Source of the DNA: an uncultured Bacillota bacterium
Lineage (GTDB): Bacteria; Bacillota; Clostridia; Christensenellales; UBA1242
Direction of reading: 5' to 3'
NCBI GenBank assembly: GCA_949296805.1
Contig: CASFPO010000049.1
Location: 1 to 57,097, forward strand
DNA: 57,097 nucleotides
A model generated the notes under the pieces. That model made no database searches, was not told the DNA's origin, and saw nothing but the letters and a program-made list of their open reading frames with translations. The position numbers and the translations under genes were made by a program. Positions 17,714 through 27,128 of the stretch are shown piece by piece (position 1 is the stretch's first letter; every line of letters starts with the position of its first letter).

Positions 17714-19351
17714 TTAAAATCTTTTATTTAATCTTGACCTTACTTCCTTTTCTCCCAAAATTTCCATTATACTATAAAGGGTTGGCGAGTTCTTTTTGCC
17801 AGTAATGGCTAGCCTTACAAACTCACATGCTTTTGCAATATTTCCTTTAAACTTTTCAGGAGCAAGTTTATATTGCTTATTATCGGTAGCATAGCCAAGT
17901 TTTTCTGCCACTTGTTTAACCTTTGCAAACCACTCCTCATTACTTATTGGCATTTTAAAGGTTTTGCTGTATTCCTCTAAAAACTCGTTGGCATTTACCT
18001 TGTCTTGAGCGTCTAACTCAAAAACTTTAGGCGCTGAGAATATATAGTCAAAATTATCTTTTATCATTGCATAGTTAAAGATATCTTTTCTTGGCTTTAT
18101 TGTATTTTCTCTATCCATCTTGCAAAGTTTTATATATTTATCTTTATCCTGTTGCAATATTTCAGCGAGTGGTTTGTCATACTGCTTTGCATAAGAAAGC
18201 CATGTGGTATAAAGTTCCTCTCCGCTCATCTTTGCGATCACATTTTTTGAGATGTCATTTAGTTTAAGTAGGTCAAAGATAGGCGCTACTGTAGTTATAT
18301 CAGACACGCCAAACTCAAAATCTTGCCATTTTTTATCTGGATTGTTCTTTCGCCAAATTTCAAAACCAGAGTTAATCATATTTAGCAAATACTCAAGCAC
18401 GCTATCAATAGGATAACCTTGCTCAAAATAGTACATCATATTTGCTTCTGGATCTTTACGCTTTGATATCTTTCTTCTATTGCCTTCCTCGTCAAGCTTG
18501 CAAATAAGCGGATTGTGACAATATTTTATAAACGGAAAACCTAACGCCTCAAAAAGTTCAAGGTGGGCTGGGGTTGAGGAGATATATTCTTCTCCTCGGA
18601 CAACAACTGTAGTACCCATTAAAGTATCATCAATTGCGTGAGCAAAAGCATAAGGTGGGCGACCATCACTTTTTAAAATCACAAAATCCTTTGCATTTGC
18701 CTTTGCCTCAAGCTCTCCTTTGATAAGATCATAAAACTTTATTCTTTCCGTTCCCTTATTTTTTGTTTTTAATCTTATTGCAAAGCTCTCATTGTTGTCT
18801 ATATGTTTTTTTACTTCTTCGTAGCTTAAGTCTCGACAAGGATCGTATTCCTTTTCATCATCGTTAGCAAACTTGGTCTTTCTTTGATTGAGGACATCTT
18901 CTTTGCCTTGCGTTTTTTTGCAAAAGCAAGGAAAGGCTTTACCTTGAGCTACAAGTTCTTTAGCAAATGCCTTGTAAATCTCTAGCCTTTGGCTTTGAAC
19001 ATAAGGGCCATAACTGCCTATATCCTCTCCAGATAGCGTTTGGTACTCGTCAAAATTTATATTAAACCTGTTAAGTATAGAATATATTACCTCTTTTGCT
19101 TCCTTCAGCTCTCTTTTTTCATCAGTGTCCTCAATCCGCAAAAACAATATACCATCGGTGTTTTTTGCAAGGTTATAACTGATAAAAGCTTGAAAAAAAT
19201 TCCCTATATGCATAAGACCAGTTGGGCTAGGTGCAAATCTTGTTACCACCTGCCCTTCTTTTAAATTACGCTTAGGATATTTTTTGATGATATCCTTTAT
19301 CTTTAAAGTATTTTCTGGGAAAATTAGCTGTGCTATCTTTTTATTGTCCAT
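17714..19351 (-). CDS. gltX: Glutamyl-tRNA synthetase
   Basis: Class I synthetase charging tRNA-Glu. The HIGH motif lies in FAPSPTGLMHIGNF and the KMSKS loop is KISKRKD. Its 545 residues are longer than the usual 480 or so, because of an N-terminal extension (about 40 residues before VTRFAPSPTG) of the kind seen in many gut Clostridia. No zinc-binding cysteine cluster is obvious. AAGGAAG precedes the ATG. It is the last gene of a minus-strand run dnaB - membrane protein - lipoprotein - gltX, with a hairpin between the lipoprotein and gltX. Confidence 0.93.
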   Translation of the reverse strand: MDNKKIAQLIFPENTLKIKDIIKKYPKRNLKEGQVVTRFAPSPTGLMHIGNFFQAFISYNLAKNTDGILFLRIEDTDEKRELKEAKEVIYSILNRFNINFDEYQTLSGEDIGSYGPYVQSQRLEIYKAFAKELVAQGKAFPCFCKKTQGKEDVLNQRKTKFANDDEKEYDPCRDLSYEEVKKHIDNNESFAIRLKTKNKGTERIKFYDLIKGELEAKANAKDFVILKSDGRPPYAFAHAIDDTLMGTTVVVRGEEYISSTPAHLELFEALGFPFIKYCHNPLICKLDEEGNRRKISKRKDPEANMMYYFEQGYPIDSVLEYLLNMINSGFEIWRKNNPDKKWQDFEFGVSDITTVAPIFDLLKLNDISKNVIAKMSGEELYTTWLSYAKQYDKPLAEILQQDKDKYIKLCKMDRENTIKPRKDIFNYAMIKDNFDYIFSAPKVFELDAQDKVNANEFLEEYSKTFKMPISNEEWFAKVKQVAEKLGYATDNKQYKLAPEKFKGNIAKACEFVRLAITGKKNSPTLYSIMEILGEKEVRSRLNKRF

Positions 19352-19368
19352 ATTCTTCCTTTTAAATT

Positions 19369-19388
19369 AGGGCTATAAAAATAGCCCT
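19369..19388 (-). terminator. Hairpin between lipoprotein gene and gltX
   Basis: AGGGCTA, 6-base loop, TAGCCCT, with a weak T tract on the minus strand. It may terminate or attenuate transcription before gltX. Confidence 0.45.
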
Positions 19389-19405
19389 GACTGTTTTGTT
19401 TGGTT

Positions 19406-20404
19406 TTATATCTCATAGATGTTATTGGCAAGATACAAATAGTATTGATAAAGATAACTATTGTTATCAACATAATATTTTTGCAGTTGCCTATAATAAG
19501 CTAGGCTATTGCCTTGTGAGAGGATATTTTCATCCTCTACATAACTAATTAGCGAAACATTTTGATAAGCTTTAGCTGTAGTTTCTCTCTCATTTGCAAG
19601 ATGATTGCTGAGCTTGATAGTCTCCGCCATAGTATCAGCATCCAGCGAAGTGATAAAGCTTCCGCTTACAGCTAGATTTGAGAAATTTGTTAGCAACCTT
19701 ACCGTGCCGTCATAAACATCATTGCTAGCAAGAGCTTGTCCTTGAGCATTATTGATTATTATCTCCATTGCATCATCTATCGCATAAAGAATTTGCGTTT
19801 CTACATAAAAAGTAATTTGACTAAAGGTCTGATTGTATGTTCCAAGTTCTTTAGCCAGTTCTCGCTCTTCAATAAGAAAATCAGCAAGAGAAACTGCATT
19901 ATTAAAAATCGAATTTATAAATGTCTTTGCTTGTGCTTCATAAGTTATATAATAACTATTATATACGCTGACATTTGAAGAGTTGTCTGCAATTATCATA
20001 TTTTCAGACGCTCGGTCGATACTTACTAAGATTGAGTTGAGTTCGTCAAGCGAGTTGTTTAATGAAGAAAAGTTATACCCAGTAAGTCCCGAAAGATAGG
20101 TATAATATTTGTCAATATAGTTAAGCCCGTATGCGACGAAAAAAATTATATATCTGTTACCTTCTGTCTTCACACCCGCAAGATTTTTTGTATAAAAATT
20201 GTTAAGACAAAATTTGCTTTCAACCCCTCCATAAGAAGTAGCATCTTCTTTAAAAAGGCTGGAGTTAGTCTCCATAGCCTGCAAAGTTTGTTGATAGCCT
20301 AAATAAGGATTTTCTGAAGCTGAGTCATCCCCGCAAGCGACTAGTGTTAGCCCTGAAAAGACTACTAGCAAAGAAAGACAGATTACCAAAAATTTACTTT
20401 TCAT
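19406..20404 (-). CDS. Hypothetical lipoprotein, helix-rich
   Basis: The first 24 residues form a lipoprotein signal with lipobox LVAC, so the mature protein of about 309 residues would be tied to the outer face of the membrane. The rest is predominantly helical (LANHLANERETTAKAYQ) with many Tyr, Asn and Ser and no enzymatic motif. The upstream gene ends 7 bases before its ATG and encodes a membrane protein of similar size and helical character, so the two probably form one complex or are diverged duplicates. I do not recognise a family. Confidence 0.75.
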   Translation of the reverse strand: MKSKFLVICLSLLVVFSGLTLVACGDDSASENPYLGYQQTLQAMETNSSLFKEDATSYGGVESKFCLNNFYTKNLAGVKTEGNRYIIFFVAYGLNYIDKYYTYLSGLTGYNFSSLNNSLDELNSILVSIDRASENMIIADNSSNVSVYNSYYITYEAQAKTFINSIFNNAVSLADFLIEERELAKELGTYNQTFSQITFYVETQILYAIDDAMEIIINNAQGQALASNDVYDGTVRLLTNFSNLAVSGSFITSLDADTMAETIKLSNHLANERETTAKAYQNVSLISYVEDENILSQGNSLAYYRQLQKYYVDNNSYLYQYYLYLANNIYEI

Positions 20405-20411
20405 TTACACC

Positions 20412-21371
20412 TCACATTTTTAGATAAGCGATCACTGAATCTAATACACCAGTAGTGTCGTTTGAAATTTGCGAAAATTCTATCTCTAGACTTGAGTTTA
20501 TAGATGAAATGACACCTTCAAAATTAGTTTGAAGATAGGTGGAGTAAAAAGAGTCTACCTTTTGGTATTTTTCTTGTAGATAACTATCAAAATAATAACT
20601 ATAAATATCATCCACATCATTTAAATAGGTGTTTACAAATGAAGAAAATACACTTACTTTGCCAAAAGAGGTATAATCATAATCTGCTGCACTAGTGTCT
20701 TGAAGGTTAGTCTCTGTCAGAATAACAAATTCATTTGTTATAACACTAAGAAAGTTATCTACGGTGTTTAATATAGTTGTAGAAGCCAAATTGTTTGACA
20801 AGGTCTCTGTAAAACAGCCTTGATAACAATTATTTAAAGCCTCTACGGCACTTGCCATTGACAAAATGTAATCGGTAAAGGACAACCTAAAATCTATCCA
20901 TAAGCTTTTTAGATGAGTGTCTGAGCCTGTATTTAATGCCACCATTTGCGACATAATAGCATTCATATCTTGTTGGAAATTAACAGCTTCTTCAAGGTTA
21001 TTTTCAATTTGTTTGTGGTTGCTTTGCAAGGTTCTATTATCCTCTGCTAGTGGCAGATATTCATTATAAAAGTCAAGAATTATATTTATGGTGTTAGCAG
21101 TTGTTTCAACGTCATTATATTCAGTCACATAATAACTTAATGTGCTGTTTGAAAGCTTATTACCAATTTGCTCATACTTTTCCTGCTCACTTGTATTTTG
21201 CAAAAAAGAGGTTTGGCTTGCTTGCTTTAGCCTTTCTATAGCACCTTGAGTATCTCCAGGAATTACAAGCACTATTACGGTAACAATAATAGCAATTAAA
21301 ACCAATATTGCTATTGCAATTAGCCATTTCTTTCCCCCGCCCGAGCTTTTTGTCTTTTCTGCTTTTGCCAT
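20412..21371 (-). CDS. Hypothetical membrane protein with extracytoplasmic helical domain
   Basis: The 319 residues begin with a basic, glycine-rich tail (KTKSSGGGKK), then one strong transmembrane segment (about 15-37). A long helical domain (EDNRTLQSNHKQIENNLEEAVNF) follows, predicted to lie outside the cell. No catalytic motif is seen. Composition and size match the lipoprotein gene 7 bases downstream. dnaB ends 11 bases upstream, so the gene sits inside a replication/translation transcript although its product looks like an envelope component. GGAG precedes the ATG. Confidence 0.75.
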   Translation of the reverse strand: MAKAEKTKSSGGGKKWLIAIAILVLIAIIVTVIVLVIPGDTQGAIERLKQASQTSFLQNTSEQEKYEQIGNKLSNSTLSYYVTEYNDVETTANTINIILDFYNEYLPLAEDNRTLQSNHKQIENNLEEAVNFQQDMNAIMSQMVALNTGSDTHLKSLWIDFRLSFTDYILSMASAVEALNNCYQGCFTETLSNNLASTTILNTVDNFLSVITNEFVILTETNLQDTSAADYDYTSFGKVSVFSSFVNTYLNDVDDIYSYYFDSYLQEKYQKVDSFYSTYLQTNFEGVISSINSSLEIEFSQISNDTTGVLDSVIAYLKM

Positions 21372-21382
21372 AACCTCTCCTT

Positions 21383-22819
21383 TTAATTATCATTATCAAA
21401 AACATCTAAATCTATGTTTTCTATAGGTGTTTCTTCAATTTGCCTATAGTCTATATTCGCTTTTGGCATATCAACTTTCTGCCCAATATTGACAAAAGTG
21501 GTGTACTCTCCTATCCAGCGAAGCTTAACGGTCCCCGTTCTACCATTTCTATGCTTTGCTATGATAAGTTCAACTGTGCCAGGCTCATCTTCTTGAGGAA
21601 TATCATTGTATTTTTCAGGATTATACAAAAATAATACTATATCGGCATCTTGTTCTATTGCACCTGAATCTCTCAGGTCAGAAAGCATTGGTCTATGCCC
21701 ATTTTCAGTTCTGCTCTCAACACTTCTTGAAAGCTGAGATAATACTATGATTGGCACATTTAACTCTTTTGCGGTAATCTTTAAATTTCTTGAAATCTCA
21801 CTTACCTCATTGACTCTATTTTCATTTCTTCTTGAGCCACCTGAAGACATTAGCTGAATATAATCAATCATAATTAAATCAACATTTTGCTTTGACTTAA
21901 GACGTCTGCATTTTGTAAGCACATCTGAAGGTGTGGTCAGCGAAGAGTCATCTATATAAAGATTGCTCTGCTCAAGCTTTTTGGTTGCAGTCCAAATTCT
22001 CTTCCACTCTTCTTCTGTCATAGAACCATTTAAGGCTTTGCTCATACTAACCCTAGCAAGTGAGCAAACCGCTCTTTGCATAAGCTGTTCTTTGCTCATT
22101 TCAAGCGAAAATACAGCACAGGTTTTGCCTTCTTCTACCGCAGCGTTGACAAGTATATTCATTGAAAAAGAAGTTTTTCCAACGCCTGGACGAGCCGCAA
22201 GCAGAATAAGGTCGCTATTATGTAAGCCATTTGTAATCGCATCAAAATCTTTATACCCTGTAGGAATTCCATTTAGCGAGTCAGGATTTTTTGCGATCGT
22301 ATCAAATTTTTCTAGCACTTTTTTTATTGCGCCATCTGGCTTGCCTACATGTTCAAGAGCTGACCGCTCTTCCTTTTCAGAAATATCATAGATTTCTTTT
22401 TCAGCAAATTGTAAAGATGCATCTTTATCTTCATTTTCAAAAGCATCTTCAATTATATGCTGTCCTGCGGAAATAAGTTTTCTCCTAATAGAGTCAGCTT
22501 TTACAATATCACAATAGTATTTAAAGTTGACAGCCGATGGTACAACATTTGTTAAAGCAGTTATGTACTCAATACCACCAACCGAATCAAGCAATTTATC
22601 TTTTTCAAGCTGATTTGTTAAAGTAATAAAATCAATCGGCGTAGATTTTAAATAGATTTTTAACATTGTATTGTAAATATTTTTATGCGCTTCGGTATAA
22701 AAATCGCTTTCTTTAATCATGCCAAGTATATCGCCTTGAATTTGCACATCGATAAGAATACAGCCAAGTAACGCCTGTTCTGCTTCAATATTATGTGGCA
22801 ATATTTTGTAATCAGCCAT
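21383..22819 (-). CDS. dnaB: Replicative DNA helicase DnaB
   Basis: Hexameric 5'-3' helicase at the replication fork (DnaC in Bacillus naming). The N-terminal primase-interacting domain begins LPHNIEAEQALLGCIL. The RecA-like domain has Walker A ARPGVGKTS, Walker B-type LIMIDYIQLM, and the motif VIVLSQLSRSVE. A DSGAIEQDADIV box and arginine finger region complete it. Length (478) is slightly above the usual 450. No intein is seen. GAAGGA precedes the ATG; a small membrane protein gene lies upstream on the same strand. Confidence 0.95.
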   Translation of the reverse strand: MADYKILPHNIEAEQALLGCILIDVQIQGDILGMIKESDFYTEAHKNIYNTMLKIYLKSTPIDFITLTNQLEKDKLLDSVGGIEYITALTNVVPSAVNFKYYCDIVKADSIRRKLISAGQHIIEDAFENEDKDASLQFAEKEIYDISEKEERSALEHVGKPDGAIKKVLEKFDTIAKNPDSLNGIPTGYKDFDAITNGLHNSDLILLAARPGVGKTSFSMNILVNAAVEEGKTCAVFSLEMSKEQLMQRAVCSLARVSMSKALNGSMTEEEWKRIWTATKKLEQSNLYIDDSSLTTPSDVLTKCRRLKSKQNVDLIMIDYIQLMSSGGSRRNENRVNEVSEISRNLKITAKELNVPIIVLSQLSRSVESRTENGHRPMLSDLRDSGAIEQDADIVLFLYNPEKYNDIPQEDEPGTVELIIAKHRNGRTGTVKLRWIGEYTTFVNIGQKVDMPKANIDYRQIEETPIENIDLDVFDNDN

Positions 22820-22859
22820 ATTCCTTCTCCTTTTGCTTAAGCTTAAGCTTTAGTGCAAA

Positions 22860-23123
22860 TTATTTAGTAAATGGGTCTTTCTTCCCGCTTTTTTCTAACT
22901 TTTCTTTTTTCTTTTTATCAATTTTAGCACAAATCAAAGAAAAGAGCAAGTATAAAACAAAGGTAATGCAGATGATTATAAAACCACCCAGCACTGAAGA
23001 GATTGATGTATATTTAAAAAGAAGGAAGCATATAAAAACATCGAATATAAAGACAGACAATAAAAAGATTATAAGCCTTTTGGAACTTTTTTTTAAATTT
23101 CTGCTTTCCTTCGGATCTAACAT
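22860..23123 (-). CDS. Small two-segment membrane protein
   Basis: The 87 residues carry a basic start, two hydrophobic segments (about 18-37 and 43-67) and a very basic tail (KIDKKKKEKLEKSGKKD). The arrangement suggests a helical hairpin in the membrane with both ends in the cytoplasm. TAGGAGG before the ATG is an excellent ribosome site, which supports a real gene. It lies between typA and dnaB on the same strand. Family unknown. Confidence 0.75.
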   Translation of the reverse strand: MLDPKESRNLKKSSKRLIIFLLSVFIFDVFICFLLFKYTSISSVLGGFIIICITFVLYLLFSLICAKIDKKKKEKLEKSGKKDPFTK

Positions 23124-23204
23124 AATACCTCCTACCTTTTTTGTGTAATTTTCGGTTATGCTTTACTCTCTTTGTCGTTAACACTTAGCGTTTAATTGTT
23201 TAAA

Positions 23205-25034
23205 CTATATTTCTCCTCTTAACATTTTGCCTCGCTCTCTAAGTCTGAGGTTGTGATCAAGAATAATCTTTCTAATTCTAAAGCTTTTTGGGGTAACCTC
23301 TAAAATTTCATCATCTCCTAAAAATTCAATAGCGTCTTCAAGGCTCATTTTCTTTGGAGGAATAAGCCTAAGTGCATCATCTGTTCCTGCAGACCTACTG
23401 TTAGTCAAATGTTTCTTTTTGCAAACATTTACTACTATGTCATCGCCTTTTGGATTACGCCCTACAACCATACCCGCATAGACAGGCACACCTGCACCAA
23501 TAAAAAGTTCGCCTCGCTCCTGTGCATTATACAGTCCATAAACAATCGCTTCTCCAGTTTCATGTGCAATAAGCGAGCCATACTCTTTACGCTTAATCTC
23601 CCCTTTCCAAGGTTGATACTCAAAGAAAACTGAATTGATTACGCCTTCGCCTCTTGTATCTGTTAAAAGTTCACTTTTAAATCCAAACAACCCTCTTGAC
23701 GGAATGGTAAACTCCATCTTCATACGATTTCCATGTGGCGTCATTTGAACAAGCTCCCCTTTTCTAATCCCCATCTTTTGCATAACAACACCGGTGCAAT
23801 CTTCTGGCACATCAAGATAAAGCCTGTCAATAGGTTCACATTTTACACCATTTATTTCTTTAATTAAAACTTTTGGCATAGAAACTTGAAATTCATATCC
23901 ATCTCTTCTCATATTTTCTATAAGGATGGATAGATGCATTTCTCCTCGTCCGCAGACTTTGAATTGTTCTGCTGTCTGTCCATCGCTAACTTTAAGTGAA
24001 AGGTCTTTGATAGCTTCCTTATACAGTCGGTCTCTTAAGTGCCTGCTTGTAACATATTTGCCCTCTCTTCCAGCAAAAGGGCTGTCATTAACCATAAAAG
24101 TCATCTCAACAGAAGGCTCGGCAATTTTAACAAATTCAATAGGCTCTATTTTTTCACTATCACAAATTGTGTCGCCAATTTGCACTCCCTCAAGACCTGC
24201 CACACAGACAATCTCGCCTGGCATTGCACTGTCAACCGCCACCTTTTTTAGTCCTTCAAAAACAAAAAGGCTTACAATTTTAGCTTTTACTATATTTTCA
24301 TCATAATAATTGCATAGACATACACTCTTTCCTACCTTCAAAGTGCCTCTGGCAATTTTTCCGACGGCAAGTTTACCTACATAATCGTTATGCTCGGCAG
24401 AAGAGACAAGCATTTGACAATGTCCATTCTCGTCTCCTTCTGGTGCTGGGATATAATCTAATATCTTTTCAAAGAGAGGCGTCATATCCTTACCCATAAT
24501 ATCCTTATTATCAGATGCAACGCCCATTCTTGCTGAAGCAAAAATAAATGGAGAATTTAATTGCTCTTCATTTGCGTCAAGCTCTAAAAATAGTTCCAGT
24601 ACTTCATCAATAACCTCTGACACTCTTGCATCTTGTCTGTCTATCTTGTTTATTACAACAATAACTTTTAATTTTAAAGCAAGTGCTCTCTCAAGCACAA
24701 AGCGAGTTTGTGGCATTGGACCTTCATAGGCATCAACTACCAAAAGAACGCCATCTACCATTTTAAGCACTCTTTCAACCTCTCCACCAAAATCGGCGTG
24801 CCCTGGCGTATCAATAATGTTGATTTTTACATCTTTATATTGACAGGAGCAGTTTTTTGAAAGAATTGTAATGCCTCGTTCTCTTTCAAGGGCGTTTGAG
24901 TCCATAACTCTATCTTCAATCTGCTGATTTTCTCTAAATACTTGACCTTGTTTTAAAAGCTCATTAACAAGACTTGTCTTGCCGTGGTCTACGTGAGCAA
25001 TAATGGCAATATTTCTAATTTTATCGTTTATCAT
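23205..25034 (-). CDS. typA: Translational GTPase TypA/BipA
   Basis: Ribosome-associated GTPase of the elongation-factor family, needed for stress and low-temperature ribosome function. Motifs are in order: G1 [10 protein letters not shown]2 ERERGITI, G3 [14 protein letters not shown]4 NKIDR and the family-specific C-terminal region. I chose the ATG at 25034 (609 residues): AAGGA precedes it and the family starts at [14 protein letters not shown]; an upstream in-frame ATG would add 18 unrelated residues. A good promoter (25060-25088) sits directly in front. Confidence 0.94.
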   Translation of the reverse strand: MINDKIRNIAIIAHVDHGKTSLVNELLKQGQVFRENQQIEDRVMDSNALERERGITILSKNCSCQYKDVKINIIDTPGHADFGGEVERVLKMVDGVLLVVDAYEGPMPQTRFVLERALALKLKVIVVINKIDRQDARVSEVIDEVLELFLELDANEEQLNSPFIFASARMGVASDNKDIMGKDMTPLFEKILDYIPAPEGDENGHCQMLVSSAEHNDYVGKLAVGKIARGTLKVGKSVCLCNYYDENIVKAKIVSLFVFEGLKKVAVDSAMPGEIVCVAGLEGVQIGDTICDSEKIEPIEFVKIAEPSVEMTFMVNDSPFAGREGKYVTSRHLRDRLYKEAIKDLSLKVSDGQTAEQFKVCGRGEMHLSILIENMRRDGYEFQVSMPKVLIKEINGVKCEPIDRLYLDVPEDCTGVVMQKMGIRKGELVQMTPHGNRMKMEFTIPSRGLFGFKSELLTDTRGEGVINSVFFEYQPWKGEIKRKEYGSLIAHETGEAIVYGLYNAQERGELFIGAGVPVYAGMVVGRNPKGDDIVVNVCKKKHLTNSRSAGTDDALRLIPPKKMSLEDAIEFLGDDEILEVTPKSFRIRKIILDHNLRLRERGKMLRGEI

Positions 25035-25059
25035 AGTTTTATCCTTCTTTAACCTTATA

Positions 25060-25088
25060 ATATTAGCACAAAACCAAACAAATTTCAA
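25060..25088 (-). promoter_or_regulatory. typA promoter
   Basis: Minus strand: TTGAAA (25083-25088), 17-base spacer, TAATAT (25060-25065), about 25 bases before the typA ATG. It overlaps the upstream in-frame start, which supports the shorter TypA. Confidence 0.6.
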
Positions 25089-25324
25089 CTGCTTAGATAG
25101 ATTTTTAGACCAAAAAAAGAAAGTTATAGTCTACACAATTTGAAACTAGCGGAATAATTAACACTTTAATCAACTTTGGTTAAGGTGTTTTTTATTCTCT
25201 TAACCGCCACAAAAACAAATATTTCTGCAGTTGTCAAGGATTGTCGCAAAAGCGACATTTATTTTAACCTTGACAACAAAGAATATTCGTTTACCATAAT
25301 AAAAAGAGAAGAAAAAAAATAATA

Positions 25325-25368
25325 AAAAAGCGAAAGTGTGTTATGCTCTGTCAACACTTTCGCTTTTT
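25325..25368. terminator. Bidirectional terminator with 15-bp stem
   Basis: AAAAAGCGAAAGTGT (25325-25339) pairs exactly with ACACTTTCGCTTTTT (25354-25368). It would end minus-strand transcription of the FtsZ-like cassette. Confidence 0.75.
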
Positions 25369-25391
25369 GCTTTCATTTATTTGGTTGTAGA

Positions 25392-25447
25392 GTGTGCTTG
25401 TCTTCGGTGGAGCGAAGCGAAACCGACTTGTATCAAGACAAGCACAC
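25392..25447. repeat. Long inverted repeat with internal stem
   Basis: GTGTGCTTGTCTT (25392-25404) pairs with AAGACAAGCACAC (25435-25447). Inside, CGGT and ACCG can also pair around AGCGAAGCG. It sits just beyond the stop of the FtsZ-like gene, between it and the terminator. Confidence 0.6.
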
Positions 25448-25465
25448 GTTTAAATGCCAAATCGC

Positions 25466-26197
25466 TTAATTATTGCTGAAATATTCTATAATTGGATTTA
25501 AATTATTCTTTTTGTATATAATGTTACATAAATTATCATTTTTTAGTGTTTTTAAAATATCCTTCATTGATTTTTCTTCTATTTCCTGTGAATATATATA
25601 TTTAATTACATTTGTTATGCTTAACCGCAACATTTCATCTACTTTGGCATAAACTTCAAGTATAGAAATCTTTCTAAACTCAGGATTTTCAAATATTTTG
25701 CCTAGGGAAATCACTGCTAAAACATCAACAACCTTTTTCAATTGTTCAACGCAATCATCTGCGATTTTACACCTTCTCTTCCCTTCAAAATCAGGAGGAC
25801 TTGTTGCAAATGCAATAGTAGGGATATGTAATTCTTTTGCCACCTCACAAACAACTGGTGACGCGCCAGAACCTGTTCCGCCACCAAGACCTGCCACAAT
25901 AATTAGAAAAGAACAATCTTTTAACGCATCTTTTATTTCTTCACAGTCTTCTTCTGCTGCAATTTTTCCAAATTTGGGTAAGCCACCAGAGCCCAACCCT
26001 TTGGTTGTCTTTTTACCAATTTTTACAAACCGACTTGCTTGTTGGAATTGAAAATTCCAACCAACAACCCAATCTGTGTTGATGGCCATATATTCAATAT
26101 TTGGCGCTTTATTACTTCTCAAATTTTCTGTAATATGTACTCCAGCGTCACCAACGCCTACAATTTTAATTTTAAAATTTTTATTTTGTTCTCCCAT
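25466..26197 (-). CDS. Short FtsZ-like GTPase lacking the T7 loop and C-terminal domain
   Basis: The 243 residues match the GTP-binding half of FtsZ. The nucleotide loop is VGVGDAGVHI (12-22), followed by KGLGSGGLPKFG, the tubulin signature GLGGGTGSG (103-111), DFEGKRR (136-142) and the H6/H7 region LEVYAKVDEMLRLSI. In FtsZ the catalytic T7 loop (NxDFAD) and the C-terminal domain should follow; here the chain ends after about 45 unrelated residues. It should bind GTP, but a neighbour subunit could not be activated in the usual way. It is too short for cell division FtsZ. Last gene of a three-gene cassette; weak ribosome site, so perhaps coupled to the gene 9 bases upstream. Confidence 0.8.
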   Translation of the reverse strand: MGEQNKNFKIKIVGVGDAGVHITENLRSNKAPNIEYMAINTDWVVGWNFQFQQASRFVKIGKKTTKGLGSGGLPKFGKIAAEEDCEEIKDALKDCSFLIIVAGLGGGTGSGASPVVCEVAKELHIPTIAFATSPPDFEGKRRCKIADDCVEQLKKVVDVLAVISLGKIFENPEFRKISILEVYAKVDEMLRLSITNVIKYIYSQEIEEKSMKDILKTLKNDNLCNIIYKKNNLNPIIEYFSNN

Positions 26198-26206
26198 TGT
26201 TAATTC

Positions 26207-26776
26207 TCACAAAATATTTATTAAAATTCTTGTTAGCTCGTCTACATACTTATTCTGATTTCCGCATGAAGGGAAGGAAGTATTAAAAGCATTAATATTT
26301 TCTGAATAACCACTCTCCAAAATCGCCGCAAAAACTTTTTCCATGCAAGTTTTTTTTACGACAATAATATATTTTGGTGATAAAAGTTTAATTTCGTTTT
26401 TCAAATCTGGTATATATTTATTTATAATTTCCTTTTTTTTACTCTTGGAATTAATAAAACCTATGGGTTCTTTGCAAACATCATACAGCCAACATTCCAT
26501 TTCTTTAAATTTTGCAAGTGAAAAATCAATCCCTACATTTTCAAAAGATTCTTTTGTATATCTGTATAGATTTGAATTCTTATCATAGAAGAAAGTTCCG
26601 CCAGATGGTCTACTTTCTCCAACAAACAAAATTTTTGTTTTGCTTGGTTTGAAATCATTTCGTTTCTTTTCAAATTGCTCTGATTCAACAATGTTTTTTA
26701 ACAATAATGAGCTTTGCTCTGATTCTTTTGCTCTTTTTCTTTCTATTTCTAAATCTAATAATTCAATACTTTCCAT
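26207..26776 (-). CDS. Uracil-DNA glycosylase-like protein
   Basis: The 189 residues start with a charged helix (LDLEIERKRAKESEQSS). At about residues 48-64 comes ILFVGESRPSGGTFFY, the hallmark of a uracil-DNA glycosylase-like subfamily (GES near the first active-site strand), and then NLYRYTKESFE. A later strand PKYIIVVKKTCMEKVF fits the same Rossmann-like fold. Conserved catalytic water-activating residues of classical UDG are not clear, so activity is uncertain. AAAGGAG precedes the ATG. It lies between the HTH gene and the FtsZ-like gene in one tight unit. Confidence 0.65.
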   Translation of the reverse strand: MESIELLDLEIERKRAKESEQSSLLLKNIVESEQFEKKRNDFKPSKTKILFVGESRPSGGTFFYDKNSNLYRYTKESFENVGIDFSLAKFKEMECWLYDVCKEPIGFINSKSKKKEIINKYIPDLKNEIKLLSPKYIIVVKKTCMEKVFAAILESGYSENINAFNTSFPSCGNQNKYVDELTRILINIL

Positions 26777-26814
26777 TGATATCTCCTTTATATTTTACAA
26801 AATGCTTGTAGATT

Positions 26815-27063
26815 TTAATCAGTCCTTTCAAAATTTGGATACGACTTCATATAACAACCTTTACCTTTGATAGTAACAATCTCACAACCATACTCACGAA
26901 GATAGTTTATATTGCGAGCGATTGTTTTTCTATTACACTGTATTCCACAAAATTGACTTATTTGTTTTGCTATTTTTGTTTGATGTAACAAACATTTTTC
27001 AGAGCTTCCATATTTCAGTGCATCATAAACGTACAAAATAATAAGTTTTTTTATTTTTGTCAT
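26815..27063 (-). CDS. Small winged-helix DNA-binding protein
   Basis: The 82 residues look like a stand-alone winged helix: KIAKQISQFCGIQCNRKTIARNINYL is a helix-turn-helix in which the second helix would read DNA, and EIVTIKGKGCYMK forms the wing. This form resembles the N-terminal HTH of WYL/DeoR-type regulators without the ligand domain. GGGAGG precedes the ATG, with TATAAT at 27087-27092 upstream. It heads the cassette with the UDG-like and FtsZ-like genes and is the likely regulator. Confidence 0.7.
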   Translation of the reverse strand: MTKIKKLIILYVYDALKYGSSEKCLLHQTKIAKQISQFCGIQCNRKTIARNINYLREYGCEIVTIKGKGCYMKSYPNFERTD

Positions 27064-27086
27064 TTTTATTTTACCTCCCTACTAAT

Positions 27087-27092
27087 ATTATA
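27087..27092 (-). promoter_or_regulatory. -10 box of the HTH/UDG-like/FtsZ-like cassette
   Basis: Perfect TATAAT on the minus strand about 25 bases before the HTH start. A clear -35 box at normal spacing is lacking (TTGTTT at 18 bases is the best), so the promoter may need activation. Confidence 0.45.
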
Positions 27093-27128
27093 ACATAAAA
27101 CATGAGTCAAAAACAAACCATATAAAAA

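Larger units (their letters stand above)
25089..25465. other. Intergenic region with three inverted repeats
   Basis: No gene is seen. It contains AACACTTTAA/TTAAGGTGTT (25160-25189, with wobble pairs and a T tail on the plus strand), a 15-bp terminator stem at 25325-25368 and a 13-bp long-range inverted repeat at 25392-25447. Confidence 0.6.

Noticed and set aside
25466-26197. FtsZ-like gene as the cell-division ftsZ
   Set aside because: Too short, lacks T7 and the C-terminal domain, and is not near division genes.
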